Positions 38,346 through 52,328 of a stretch of 64,000 nt of DNA are shown piece by piece. This DNA is from Flaccisagitta enflata (lineage: Eukaryota; Chaetognatha; Sagittoidea; Aphragmophora): positions 50,096,001 to 50,160,000 of the forward strand of contig OZ231127.1 of NCBI GenBank assembly GCA_965153355.1, given 5' to 3'. A program made the position numbers and the translations under genes. The notes below the pieces were generated by a model that saw only the letters and a list, made by a program, of their open reading frames with translations, did no database searches and was not told where the DNA came from. Every line of letters begins with the position of its first letter. The stretch's first letter is position 1.

Positions 38346-39155
38346 TGAATGCGGTCAGGGTCCCCCGTTGAAAATATCTAAAAAAAAATAATAAAAAATG
38401 TACCACTTCCAATTTTTTTACAGAGGGGTCCTAAAAAGGATGTAGAATCAGAATATCATGTTCATTTTGGCCAAACCTGGGCCAAAAAAATTAGAAACGG
38501 TTTTTAGTGCTAAAAATGGTTATTTTTGCTATAAAAACGGTACTAAAGTATACATTTTTAGTATCTTTTTTTAGAAACATTAAGTTCTTACATGAGTTGA
38601 TATTTGAGTGAATTTGCAATATTTTACTATATGCCTAAGGGGCCTAAAAATGGTTTTAAGAAGCCCAAAAATGAGGAAATCAATTAGATTTATAAATATC
38701 TAAAAAATAAGTAATGGAAACAATGTCTTATGGTAAAAAACATGTCAAGTTTGAGTTTCATCCATCTGCTGTATAAAATAGGCGAGTTTTTTGCAAAAAA
38801 CGCAAAACCGCAATATATAAATGAAATTAAAGTTCAAATTTTTGAAAAATGACCTGAATGGGGTAAAACCGCATTTTTTTCAAAGGAGTCAATGTACTAT
38901 AAGGAAAATTATGTATTTTTAAAAGAAATCTTGAAAATGTATGGTTAAGTGCAGTTTTTATAGCAAAAATAGCTGTTTTTGGCACTAAAAACCGTTTCTA
39001 ATTTTTTGACCCAGGTTTGACCAAAATGAGTATGATATTCTGATTCTACACCCTTTTTAGGACCCTTCTATAAAAAGATTAAAATCGGTATATTTTTTAT
39101 TTTTCAAAACCCTTAAATTGAGATATTTGTAGTGGGGGATCCTGACCGAATGACA
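38346..39155. mobile_element. Palindromic MITE with TIRs of about 200 bp
   Basis: The arms 38350-38550 and 38945-39150 are reverse complements with minor divergence (CGGTCAGGGTCCCCC against GGGGGATCCTGACCG). The internal 390 bp is AT-rich. A possible 4-bp AATG duplication flanks it. No coding sequence. Confidence 0.82.
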
Positions 39156-39251
39156 TAATACCTATCTGTCAAAACAAGCGGCGTATGAAAAAGGGCATCT
39201 AGGTCATCAGCTGACGCCATTGTTGGAAAACACAAATTTGGAAGTCACATA

Positions 39252-39579
39252 CTGTATTATCTCCATTTAGCGCCCCCCCCTCCAAAAAGCGCCCCCCACC
39301 TCTTTTTTTCTTAGTATTACACTTTTCAGAAGAGAATTGGACAGAAATATTGGGTAAAATGATGAAATGATACAACACAATGAGCCATTTTCAAAGATTT
39401 TTAAACAGAAATATGCAATGAATATCTCCATTTTGAGTCAAATTTAGCATTTAAGTAGCCTTTCATATAACAGATAGACTAAATGACAGTTCATCTACAA
39501 TATAAAGGGGCACTAATTGGAGGGTTAAAAAGCAAAGTCATATTTCAATTTCAAAAGCGCCGGGGTGCTTTTTAGACGG
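39252..39579. mobile_element. TIR element with GCGCCC ends (copy 2), uninterrupted
   Basis: It is homologous to 16446-17649 without the nested insert, flanked by TA. At the position where copy 1 is split it reads AAACAGAAATATGCAATG continuously. Termini are more decayed than in copy 1. Confidence 0.8.
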
Positions 39580-40146
39580 TACATGTCAGACGGGGCCATA
39601 CAGCCCCCATGGAAAAGATCAGCTAGTAACGGCAGGGACTGTCTCTGGGCCGGATCAACCTAAGGGCTAAATGGGCTTAGCCCAGGGGCCTCGCGCTTTT
39701 AGGGGCCTCGCGCCCTGAGGGGGAAAGAAGGAGAAAAGGATGAAAAAAAAAGAGGAAAGAGAAAAAAAGAAAAGGAAAGAGAAAAAAAGAAAAGGAAAGA
39801 AAAAAAAAGTGGAAAAAGAAGAAAAAGAAGAAGAAGAAGAAGAAAAAGAAAAAGAAAAAGAAAAAGAAAAAGAAAAAGAAAAAGAAAAAGAAGAAGAAGA
39901 AGAAGAAATTTTCTTCAAAAGCCTAGAGCTATTTTAAGAACATGAGCTTATGGAAGAAGTAAAGGTGGAAAACATGAGGAAAAAGTTTGGACCTTTGAAG
40001 GCAAGAAAAAAATCTCATATAAGGATATATGTATTGAAACATAAAAAGTCAATAAGCTTTTTAGCAATTTCTGGTAGGATGGTTGCAATGATATTTGAGT
40101 ACCATATGCTTATGCAACAGTTACTTTGCTCATGTGTCACAGAATC

Positions 40147-40648
40147 AACAAGCCCGATTGGGCAACGATGCGTCCTCTACTTATCTCTATGTTGAAGATT
40201 TCCACTGTTTTTGCATATTGCAGTTCCGATCATCAACATCTCTTTTCATGGTTAAAAAATACATCATTCTAAGATCATAACATTCAATAAAAAATGCAGC
40301 TCCTGTTAAATGATATGATACTTAAATGACAAAACACAAAAGAAGCATTTATGTAAATTGGCAAGAGACCAGATCTGTATAAATATTAACCGACAATTTC
40401 AAAGGATTTTATATGAAAAAAATTGAATTCTAGAGGTGGGAGGGTTGGGGGCAGAATCCAAGCAGTTAGAATGAAGGATATGGGGGAAGTTGTTTCGTAA
40501 CTCAAGAGATGCGAGGACGCATCTAAAAATGATTGGGAATGGTGTGGGAGGGATTGAATTGATGATTGATGGATATTTGAAAAAGGGTAACGGAGGGACG
40601 GATGGACGGACAGACCCTCTTATAGAGATGCGAGGACGCATCTAAAAA
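40147..40648 (-). mobile_element. Family A HINE-like element nested in the 2.27-kb element (A3)
   Basis: The 3' end at 40147 reads (minus) GGACGCATCGTTGCCC, then ATCGGGC and TTGTT. The 5' end at 40648 reads TTTTTAGATGCGTCCTCGC, CTCTATAAGAGG, GTCCGTCC. A second 5'-like end (TTTTTAGATGCGTCCTCGC) lies at about 40505-40530, so the 5' terminus is duplicated. Confidence 0.8.
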
Positions 40649-41636
40649 GTTCTTTTGCACACCATTTGCTTGTGCAAGGGTTCCTTGAAGATGCTCAACC
40701 ATCAACTTAGATAGAATAATTGTCAACAAATTTCTTATCAATTGCTAGAGTATGATTTTTTACAAATAAAACAAAAGATGACAACATGAATCATAAACAA
40801 ATCGACATAATCAAATTCTGAAAAAAACGCCTGGAAGAGTAGGTTTTAGCATTTATTCATGCCAAATTTCAGCATTTGGTCTCAAGTAGTTTAGCCTCAA
40901 TTGCTTTTTTAATCATCCAAAATCACTTTTTTTAACTATGGCAAAAAAAAAAAAAAGAAGCGAACTACTTGTTTGTCAGTGTTTAACATCCAAGCTATGA
41001 GAAAAACATAGCAAAGTTCATGACCATTTTGAAGCTCTGCGAAAGATCTTTCAAATGAGACCTTGCTGGATGTCCTAGCTCTATCCGTTTAGAAATGGCA
41101 TTAGGATAAGGACAGGTAGTCAAGAATTTGGAAATTCACTACATGATTTTCATGGGTTATCTCTATTCTAACATAGAAATCAAACACATTGAGTTAGAAC
41201 ACATTGAAAAGCTAAACTACTTGAGACCAAATTGTGACAGTGCATGTTATCCATTCAAAGGATTTTTAGTTGCATGTTATATGACCCTATAAGCCACTTT
41301 ATGATCAGTTGGTCCATTGGTTCCCCAATTCTCCTCTCTCTGTCTATCACAATTAACTTCAGAGGCATTTTTTCGCATCTTTCACAATATTGAACTTGGA
41401 AATGGAGACCACTTATTCAAAGGTCATTTGACAAATTCCAGTCTGTCTGTCTGTCTGTCTGTCCCATCTTTTGTGAAGATGCCAATACATGCAATTTAGG
41501 TCCATTGACCTTGTCATAGTCATAGCTGGCTCTAGACTCTAGATAAGCACAACATCACAAAAACTTAATTTCTAAAAAAAATTCCTATGAATGAAAACAC
41601 CACATTTTGCTTAATAAAAAATCTTAGAATTTTACA
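40649..41636. other. AT-rich filler with an old repeat block
   Basis: 41020-41110 resembles the block at 1230-1310 (AAAGATCTTTCAAATGAG, CTAGCTCTATCC). CTGT repeats are at 41443-41462. No gene. Confidence 0.45.
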
Positions 41637-41785
41637 TAAATCTTTCTTTTTAAATTTGAGCCTTAGAGGACTGGTTAGGGGTCTCAGGGGGGAACAGTGT
41701 ATACAGGTATGTGCAGACAAAGTTAAGGATATTACTCCTGTGTTCTGTAGAAAACTGGCCCTTTGGGGCTGCTGCCAATAAAGCA
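41637..41785 (-). mobile_element. Family D HINE-like 5' fragment
   Basis: CCTGTGTTCTGTAGAAAACT and GGCCCTTTGGGGCTGCTGCC match the 5' end of the D family, with a few upstream GGACTGGTTAGGGGTC-type units. Confidence 0.6.
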
Positions 41786-41924
41786 ATAGCCAGTAGAGAA
41801 AAGTTTGTTTTCATATTGGATATGTTTTAGTGAAAGGGGGGGTCGGCTTGGCCCAAGTGGAGGGGGCCTCGCTCCCCAGATAGCCCAGGGCCTCGCAAAT
41901 GGTTGATCCGGCCCAGGACTGTCT

Positions 41925-42600
41925 TTGTATATCATAACAACAAAATTTGCCATGTTTTATGGCCATTTGATAGATTCTACTTATGGTCGCCTCTAACATC
42001 CTTTCCCACAACAAAACAAGCGCGCGCCATGAGCAAGATCAATCATACGGCAATAAAGCCTATAAAGCTTGGCATCTCTGTTGATTATGATGCACAAAGA
42101 TAATCAACGATGTTACCCGATCTGGCAACAAAGATGTATATACTGTGGCCCAATCTGACACTTACCGTGTAAGGAAATCGCAGAAAAAGTGAAAAAAAAA
42201 AAATTTCTTCTGCAGAATTCTGTTTAGCATCGTTGAATCGTGATTCAAAGAGCCTGATTCCGCACTTTCTCCTCCCATCGGCCTGTCCTTCGCTCCACCA
42301 ATCCTAGTCTTTTTCTTAAGTTTCTAATAAATCGTTTTCTCTCCTCATTCCGTCTTCTCTTCCCGCCCCCCCCCACTCACTGAACCTATTTCCCTTAGAC
42401 GTCCTCTTCCCCACATCCCACCCCCGTTTCCCTGGATGTCCTCTTCCTCCAACTGCACCCCTGTTTCCTTAGATGTTCTCTTCCCCCTTCCGGAAGCTTC
42501 CCCACCACCGCCCCCACATCCCATATCCGACCACCGTTTCTCCAGTTATCTTCTTTGCTTTTGTCTTTATACTCTTCCCTTCCGTGACTATCTCTCCAGT
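41925..42600. other. Unassigned sequence
   Basis: No gene is recognised. Two diverged copies of a CCCGTTTCCCTGGATGTCCTC-like unit occur at 42395-42490. Confidence 0.35.
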
Positions 42601-44468
<1,868 letters not shown>

Positions 44469-44576
44469 CATGGTCGGTAAAACAAGTTGACGCACGAACT
44501 GATCGGAATTGCAGAATGTACCTTTTTCATGATTGCCACTGCTACACAAAACATAAGAGAAACCGACAGGTATACA

Positions 44577-44656
44577 TACATACGTGCATACATACATACA
44601 TACGTACATACATACATACATACATACATACATACATACATACATACATACATACA

Positions 44657-44689
<33 letters not shown>

Positions 44690-44783
44690 TCATTCATACA
44701 TACATACATACATACATACATACATACATACATACATACATACATACATACATACATACATACATACATACATACATACATAC
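44577..44783. repeat. (CATA)n microsatellite
   Basis: About 50 CATA units with rare CGTA and a TATTCATT interruption near 44688. Confidence 0.97.
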
Positions 44784-46292
44784 TAAGCATAACAAGCAAT
44801 GGTCAAAAAAATGTTTTTGTTTTTTTGTTTTGGAACATTTGAGCCGAGAAAGATGTGAGATATTGCAACATGAGATATTGCTAGTAAACAAGCAAAACTT
44901 ACCAAAAGCCATTGGCACTGAAAAGAAAGGAGCACTGGGCGACTTCCATTTGTAGCCACCGGGAGTGGGATCGATTCGACTATATTATTTTTTTGTCAAC
45001 CAAAACCTTAATATTCCGGTAACATTCTGTAACTATTTTCTAGGAAACAAAATCAGAGATGTGATTGAAAGCCGTTTACCTTATTGACTTTCTCCCTGCA
45101 GCTTAGTGCAGCATGCTTTTTGAAGGTTGTCTTTTCATATGCAAATTAGTCTGAGCGACTACTTTGCATAAGCAAATGCATCTTAGTGACTTTCAAAATT
45201 CACATTATTTGAGATGATGGTGGTAGATGTTGTTGTGAAACAACAGTCTCAGTTTCAGTCTGAATTTCGCAATTCTAAGGGAGGATAATGACGATTTTAC
45301 TGAAAACAAAAATAAAATGGACAATTAACATTAAGTTTAGTGCAATTGACCATGCTTGCTAACATCCGCTTAAGAAAAAATCGCTTGATAACATCTCACT
45401 AGATATATATGAGCACATCGCAACCAAAAAAATGGTCAAAAATTCATTTTTGATGTTTGACTACTCCTGGCTACCATTTGTGTACATTGAGCAGTGTACA
45501 GGGAGAAATGACAAGAGCGTCGGCCGACGTCGCTATTGTCGGACATACATCCTTGTCAGACCCCTTCTCATGTACTATCTAGGAAAAAAATATACATACA
45601 CCCTTTATAAAGGATATCTCAGCTTCTAAAATTGTTAAATAAACTTTTAAAAATAGAAATAGATTTTCATTGAAAGATCTTCAAAATGAGTTCAATCTGG
45701 TTTCTGCAACTTTAACTATTTAGAAACTGCAATAAGAGAATAAACAATCATTTGGAAAAATCAGGATGAAATTGAGGGTCAAGAAATGTAAAAATTCAGA
45801 ACTGGCTATTGGTGAAGATATTTTGGCTTTTAGAGCAGCTTAAGACTTAAAAAAAATAGTGATGGTTATCAGAAATCTAAAAAATGTTCTTGTGGCTTGA
45901 GTCATTTGAAAATATTAAAAAAAACTATTAACATCTTTTAAAAATCTAAACTTGCTCAAAATGATATGAAAAGATCATGTATTATTATTAAATTGGTTCT
46001 GTAAATTGTTTTGAAATTTTTTAAAAGACTATTCAGTTAAAAAACAAGAACACTGACACACAACCATATTCAGTATAATAATTTTTTAAGTGTTAAGGTA
46101 ATAGATTATATCATGCCATAAGTGTATGTTTACTTTTTTCCAACATAGTAATAAAGAAAGAAAACAAATTTCAAATTTCATAGAAGGAAAACAGAAGGAG
46201 AAAAGTTCCATTATGGGAAAATGGAAGAGACAGTTTTGTTTTTCTTCTTTTTTTAAAAATCAAAATACATGGTCATTCTAGGATTAAGATGA
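44784..46292. other. Unassigned AT-rich sequence
   Basis: 45675-45735 is a further diverged copy of the block seen at 1230-1310. Otherwise no gene or repeat is recognised. Confidence 0.4.
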
Positions 46293-46415
46293 AACAAGGC
46301 CTAGTAGGCCAGTAAGGTGCGACGTGTGGATCGTCGAACGAATGCGTTACACACCGACGGACAGACCAACCAACGGACACGGCCAGTTATAGAGGTGCTT
46401 TGTCGCACCTAAAAA
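46293..46415 (-). mobile_element. Family C HINE-like element (C3)
   Basis: On the minus strand: TTTTTAGGTGCGAC, facing AGCACCTCTATAAC, GGCCGTGTCCG, GTCCGTCGG, GTCGCACCTTACTGGCC, a GGCC-pairing hairpin and TTGTT. 123 bp. Confidence 0.87.
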
Positions 46416-46548
46416 GACTGAATAAAGTATAAACCTTGACGGACTTGAAGATCTGTGGCGCATAAACGGGTTGCCGACAGCCCATTGAGATTCATCTCAT
46501 CGTAATATTCCGACCTTGAAGAATTTTCTACTCGTCTATGAAAATCGT

Positions 46549-47767
46549 TTGGTTGGTTTGTTTGTTTGTTTGTTTGTTTTCCAGCTAAGTTCGTTCATCA
46601 TTGAGTCGAATCGAGAGAGGAAGAGGATATAGAAGAGAGATGAGAAGGAGAGAAGTCGAGAGAGAAGGAAGGAATAGAGAGAGGAGAGAAAAGAGTGTAG
46701 TTGAAAGCTGGAGCAGGCGAAGGCGGCGGATCCGGCGGAGGCCGTCCACGCCGTAGACGGGCCGGCGGAGGAGGAGGAGGAGGAGGGACGTCGAAGGAAG
46801 GATGAGACGAGAGAAAGGAGGCAACGTCAGTTGGGAATCTCCACAAGTCCTCAACAACAAGCTGCGTGCGTCTTGCTGGACACTCGAAAATGTGTGAAGC
46901 TGTTTGAGGGTCGATGAAACAATCTGGACACAAATCATCTTGTGCTTTGCCAATTCGGAACTGATAATCTTTCAGTTTAGCACAGAACCCCGAACGAAGC
47001 TGCGTCAAGGCAGTCCTGGTCTGGCGCTGGAGATTCTTCTCAGTCCAATTGATGGGAGGGGCAGAAGCACCAAGGAAGCGATTTGGGTCTTGCCGCTGGA
47101 TCGCTTCACGGACGATGTCGGTGTGTATCGCTTTAATAGTATCGCCATATGTGCCCGGGGCGACCTCGCCATTTTGGTCCAAATAAGGCTGAACACGGTG
47201 GAGGACCTTGGACCTTAAGGTTTCCTTCATATGCCGTCTACCCACATCACGAGTGGCAACCTCATAAGAGGCGTGACCTGGCTTGAGGCACCGCGCTAAG
47301 AATTGCGCAGAGAGGAGTTCAAGGTGGTCTTTTACAAGGAGCTCCTTCGCTTCGGCGTGAACGTGACTGACTGAAGCCGTGGTGTGGCAGCCCAACGCCA
47401 AACGGAGGGCCCGATTCTGAATCCTTTGTAGACGCTGGATTGAGGTGTCGGAGTAGTTGGGGTACACCACGGGAGCGGCGTAGTCAGTTACGGATCTGAT
47501 ATAGAGCTTGAAGAAGGAGAGCAAACATTCTTTATCTTTACCAAAACTAGTGTCCGCCAAAGCACGGAGGAGGTTGATACGCGACGCCGCCTTCCTGGCG
47601 ACCACCGCAGCATGGGCGGAAAAAGTAAAGGTTGGATCCAGTGTTACGCCCAGCAACTTCGGCGTTTTTACTGTTGGAATTGGATCCCCGCCGACCTTGA
47701 CATCAAGTTGGGTGTTAACCTGTTTCGTCCATGGTTGGTCGTTTGGTTTTGCGTTCGGACAACCCAT
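46549..47767 (-). mobile_element. 5'-truncated Jockey/CR1-type non-LTR retrotransposon
   Basis: This is the 3' 1.2 kb of a LINE. After the stop codon at 46598 a short untranslated region runs into an (AAAC)n tail (plus-strand TTTG repeats 46553-46581), the usual 3' terminus of several LINE clades. The 5' end is lost: upstream of 47767 is an octamer repeat. No target duplication could be resolved next to the octamer repeat. Confidence 0.88.
46598..47767 (-). pseudogene. LINE ORF2 C-terminal fragment (reverse transcriptase)
   Basis: The open frame of 389 codons begins inside the reverse-transcriptase domain. KLLGVTLD at residues 37-44 is the conserved block after the catalytic palm motifs. The endonuclease and the YxDD-type active site are absent, so it cannot be catalytic. 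Residues 85-160 form the thumb-like helical part shared by Jockey/CR1/I-type elements. The motif C280-x2-C283-x8-H292-x3-C296 is the zinc-knuckle-like end common to these proteins, followed by DLW at 307-309. Residues 328-354 are proline-rich, encoded by a GGA-type trinucleotide tract (46763-46790), and the tail is serine-rich. The first ATG is not a native start: it is merely the first one downstream of the octamer repeat, which contains stops in every frame. An open frame of this length suggests a fairly recent insertion. Confidence 0.88.
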
Positions 47768-47846
47768 TATTCCATTAATCCATTAATCCATTAATCCATT
47801 AATCCATTAATCCATTAATCCATTAATCCATTAATCCATTAATCCC
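47763..47846. repeat. (ATTAATCC)n octamer repeat at the LINE 5' junction
   Basis: About ten copies of an 8-bp unit, the first slightly degenerate (ATTATTCC). It lies exactly at the truncation point of the LINE. Confidence 0.95.
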
Positions 47847-48154
47847 TCGGCTAGCGCGATACGCAAAAAATCTCATCCCTTCTGACGAGAAAGAAAAATT
47901 CATAATAAAAACCATTCTAGATCTTTTTTGTTGTCGACAATGACAAATCCGCATCATTATCTCCTCTTTCCTTCTAGATTAAGAATTAATAGATGAATGA
48001 ATTGATTTATGAAAAGACGAATAAAGCCATGAATTTATAAGTTCATGGATGATCGATTGAAGAGGTAAAACGCGAATCCATCAATGAATCGAGGGAATAA
48101 ATCCACGAACATATTAAGTAGTGGAAAACGGACGTCAAGGAACCAACAAATTTA
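47847..48154. other. Unassigned sequence
   Basis: ATGAATTGAT/GAATTTAT-type degenerate repetition near 47990-48110. No gene. Confidence 0.35.
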
Positions 48155-48156
48155 TA

Positions 48157-48379
48157 CAGTGGGAACCCGATTTAACGACCTTGAAGGGACTAGGGATTTT
48201 TGGTCGTTAAATCCGAATGTTGTTAAATCGAATTTCTTATTTTCCTCCATTCATCAAAACTGCTTCATAAGCAATAATGGCAAGCATCAGTGACTAATTG
48301 ATTTATTATAGTCAGTATTCAAGCATTAATGCAAATGGTCAACAGACAAAGAAACAGTAAGAACTAAAGACAAACAGAA

Positions 48380-48428
<49 letters not shown>

Positions 48429-48982
48429 GGCAGACAGACAGAAAGACAGGCAAACAAAAACCGTCAGATAGATGTAGCCTTGTAAAAGCTCACAATGTCA
48501 TATAAAAGAATAAGTATAAAATATCATAAATAATTTGTGGGATAAAAAATATCACTCAAAAAATAGCTAGTTTGATTTAAATTTTTTTCAATAAAAAGTT
48601 TATCTACTAATGATAATTCATTCTTTTTGTTCATAGTTTTTTTTATTCTACAGTTCTTATCTTGTTCACTTTTGTGTTTAAAGTCTTATATTATGGTAAA
48701 ATATCTTTTATAAATTTTATGATACTTCAAAGCTTTAATGAAAATATAAAGTAAAAAAAAAATTACATCATGAAATAAAATGTCAATGTCACTAAATCAG
48801 GAAAAAAAATCATAGGTACCTGAAAATAGTAACTTTAAATCAGGTTTGGCTGTTTTATCAGGTGTTGTTAAATCAGGTAAAATTAACAGTACAAAAGCCT
48901 GCAAAAATGTGGGACCAAAGAAACCTGGATGTTAAATCCGAAATGTTGTTAAATCAGGTGACAAAAAGGCAGTAATCCACTG
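48157..48982. mobile_element. Tigger/pogo-like MITE
   Basis: Ends CAGTGGGAACCCGATTTAAC and (opposite strand) CAGTGGATTACTGCC, flanked by TA (48155-48156, 48983-48984). GTTAAATC boxes recur in both halves (for example 48207, 48224, 48867, 48948). The interior contains a (GACA)n tract (48380-48430) and AT-rich filler but no transposase. Terminal similarity is short, so superfamily assignment is tentative. Confidence 0.65.
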
Positions 48983-49789
<807 letters not shown>

Positions 49790-49961
49790 GTAGAGAAGAA
49801 AAAAACAACAGAAAGGAAACATGTTCAAGGTGAAGAGAATGATTGAGGATGGAGTCTACGAGGTTATCAATAAAGGATTTTGGTGGGAAAACACAGACTG
49901 GCGGGAACCTCCTGGAAACATGGGAAAAGAAGAACGGCGGTACTTCAAAGGTGACAGACTC

Positions 49962-49967
<6 letters not shown>

Positions 49968-50033
<66 letters not shown>

Positions 50034-50048
50034 ACGCGACTAAAAATG
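49968..50048 (-). mobile_element. Family B HINE-like 5' terminus fused to (GA)n
   Basis: GCACGCGACTAAAAATGAC at 50031-50049 is the family B 5' end on the minus strand. Immediately inside the 5' stem the sequence becomes (GA)n (49968-50031). The rest of the element is missing. Confidence 0.65.
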
Positions 50049-50222
50049 ACATATGCCAGGAATGAATAAGACAATGCGCACATACGCACACTTTAACACA
50101 CCCTTACACAACTATTCAAACAAAGAAGCGCTCGCAGAAAAGAAGAAAATCCATCTAGATGCATAAAATTGTCTTTGGAGGACTGCCTACTAAAAGCGTT
50201 AGGGCAGGTTTTCTTTCTTTTC

Positions 50223-50390
50223 TTTTTTTGTCGCGTGCAAGTAAGTGTATAGCGTGCTACATCTGCCGTCAATCTGTCGGCCCATCGGTCTGTTAAAAAC
50301 ACTCTTTTATCGTTTGTAAGCGTTTTTTTTTTTCAGTGATATTACTGCTCACTGGCACGCGACTTGGGTAGCAGTGTATTCGGCCTTGTG
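50223..50390 (+). mobile_element. Family B HINE-like element (B8), degenerate
   Basis: TTTTTTTGTCGCGTGC, a facing AGCGTGCTAC, GTCAATCTGTCGG, TACTGCTCACTGG, GCACGCGACTTGGGTAGC and GGCCTTGTG at the 3' end. Confidence 0.72.
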
Positions 50391-50632
50391 TTTGATAGGG
50401 TCGTATGATCCTCAGGGAAAAACTGAATTTCAATGGAGCAGGAGCGATACATGAAAAGAAAGTATCTGAGGGACCAATGAGACCGCTTGAGAAAAAATGC
50501 AAAAAAGCTTTTATCCATTAAAAATGAACGATTCCTTATGCTTAGAGATCACCATAACGCGTTGCAGCGCGTGAAATATCAATGATGTTCTGCACAATTG
50601 ATGTAGTATTTCAACATCACGCTTTTCATGGC
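50391..50632. other. Unassigned sequence
   Basis: No recognisable feature. Confidence 0.35.
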
Positions 50633-50735
50633 CGCAGTTGACCCCATTTGACCCCATTTGAGCTCAGTTGACCTCATTTGATCATATTTGACCTCAGTTG
50701 ACCGTATTTGATCATGTTTGACCACTTGGATTATT
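50633..50735. repeat. 10-bp minisatellite
   Basis: About ten copies of a unit near CATTTGACCT with variants such as CAGTTGACCT. Confidence 0.85.
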
Positions 50736-50852
50736 TTCACCCGGGAAATCAACCACAGCAATGTGGCATATCCGGAATGATTAGTGATGTTTCTCCCAAA
50801 ATTTAAAAAAAAAATTTATGCCATCGACGATCTGAACTTTTCAAGTCGGACA

Positions 50853-50937
50853 CCGTCACCGTCACCTTCACCATCACCGTCACCGTCACCGTCACCGTCA
50901 CCGTCACCGTCACCGTCACCGTCACCGTCACCGTCAC
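50853..50937. repeat. (CACCGT)n hexamer repeat
   Basis: About 14 hexamer copies, the first few with substitutions. Confidence 0.96.
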
Positions 50938-51145
50938 TGCGTCACCTACTTTCTCCATCTCGCCCCTCCATAAAAGTGGGCGGGAGCAGTGAAAAATTGT
51001 TCAAAGAAGCAGAGTAGTTATTACGCATCTACCGACCGAAGGACCAACCAACTGACGGGCCGCAAGGCCAACCGGGATACGGATTGCAACGTATGAAACC
51101 TTGCGTACGAGATTGAAAACCAACCTCATTTCCTACCCATATCCT

Positions 51146-51722
51146 TTTTGGGCAGCGGCCCCAAAGGGCCGATGTCCTGTAGAACACAGGGGGGAATTTC
51201 CATACGTCCGTCCGTCCGTCCGTCCTTCCGTCCCCCCCCCCCGTTGGCCTCAAATTTGCCCTCCTAGCCCTCAAATTTGCCCTCCCAGCCCTCAAATTTG
51301 CCCACTCAGCCCTCAATTTAGCCCCCCAGGCCTCAAATCAGCTTTGGATCAGCTTTCAGGCTTCGGATCAGCCCCCCACCTCAAATCTGACCTCCAGACC
51401 TCAAATCTGCCTTCCAGACCCTCAATTAGTCCTCCAAGCATAAAAACAGCCCTCCATGGCTTAAATTTGCCCTCCAAACCTCAGATCGGCTCTCCAAGCC
51501 TTAATTACTCCCTCCAGCCTTCAAATATACCTTCAGCGGCCTAAATCAGTCATGTAAGGCCTGAAATATGCTCCCTCAGGACGTATGGAAATTCCCCCCT
51601 GTGTTCTACAGGACATCGGCCCTTTGGGGCCGCTGCCCTGCTCTCACTCCACTTCTTCACTGGATCACTCCCAGCAGGGCATCGGGTACCGCTGACCATG
51701 TGCGATCCTTGGATGACTAGTT
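51146..51722 (+). mobile_element. Family D HINE-like element, best-preserved copy (D5)
   Basis: Order: TTTTTGGGCAGCGG, GGCCCC-AAA-GGGCC hairpin, GATGTCCTGTAGAACACAGG, TTCCATAC and a GTCC tract. Then about twelve units of roughly 26 bp like AGCCCTCAAATTTGCCCTCC. Then the exact reverse complement of the 5' block from GGACGTATGG to GGGGCCGCTGCCC, then TGCCCTGC paired with CAGCAGGGCA across a short loop, GGTACCGCTGACCATG, the ATCC-TT-GGAT hairpin and GACTAGTT. Confidence 0.85.
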
Positions 51723-52328
51723 TTTTCTTGCCGCGCTGTGCGTAGTCTTGACTCTTGAGTCTGGAGACGCGCGCTGAAGACCAGAAGTTGAGTCTGTTGA
51801 GTGATGAATAAAAGATGAAAATCGTCGCGACGGCGGAATCAGGATCAGGATCAAGATCAACGAGATCATCGTTTTCAGTCTCTTGTGAGGTTGATCATGA
51901 GTTAGACCCTACAACGTGATCATACTTATCAGCTTATTTCTGAGGCTAAACATGAATAAATTTCCACAACTAGATCGTCATATTCAGTCTCTTGTGAGTT
52001 GTAAGGTTGACCATGAATAAGAAGAGATCATACTTTAGTTTAGTTGTGAAAGTGTGAAATCTTCTTTCGCTTTAGAGTTCTTGCCCCATCTCCTCGGTCG
52101 CCACATGAAGTGGTGGCCAAGTATCTGAAAGAGCCCCTGAAAGTATCCAGAAAGTATCTAGATTTTTTTCGCTAGTATCTAGATAAGTATCCAGATAATG
52201 TTTTATTAAAGAATTCAATGTTTATACTGTTATCTGGTAAAAAAGAAAGACAACCAGGCGATGTCCCATAAAAGATTGACTAATGTAGAGGAGTTGCAAT
52301 GAGTCATTGGGCCAAAGGGGTATGACGC
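51723..52328. other. Unassigned sequence
   Basis: 52100-52195 has repeats of AGTATCTAGAT/AGTATCCAGA that recur at 53630-53700 and 54050-54120. A GGTCGCCACA motif at 52094 has its complement at 54120, suggesting an outer TIR pair about 2 kb apart. Confidence 0.4.

Larger units (their letters stand above)
39645..41916. mobile_element. 2.27-kb TIR element with an 8-bp target duplication
   Basis: The termini CTGGGCCGGATCAACC and GGTTGATCCGGCCCAG are perfect 16-bp inverted repeats. They are flanked by the perfect direct repeat GACTGTCT (39637-39644 and 41917-41924). Subterminal GGGGCCTCGC boxes occur at both ends. The interior holds an AAAAG/GAA tract (39722-39908), a family A element (40147-40648), AT-rich filler and a family D fragment. 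No transposase is recognisable. The 8-bp duplication fits hAT or P-type superfamilies, but the CTG start is unusual for hAT. Confidence 0.88.

Noticed and set aside
46904-47218. Plus-strand frame over the LINE
   Set aside because: It is antisense shadow of the reverse-transcriptase frame, which alone has family motifs.
47763-47846. Telomere-type repeat
   Set aside because: The octamer ATTAATCC is not a known telomere unit and is short and internal.
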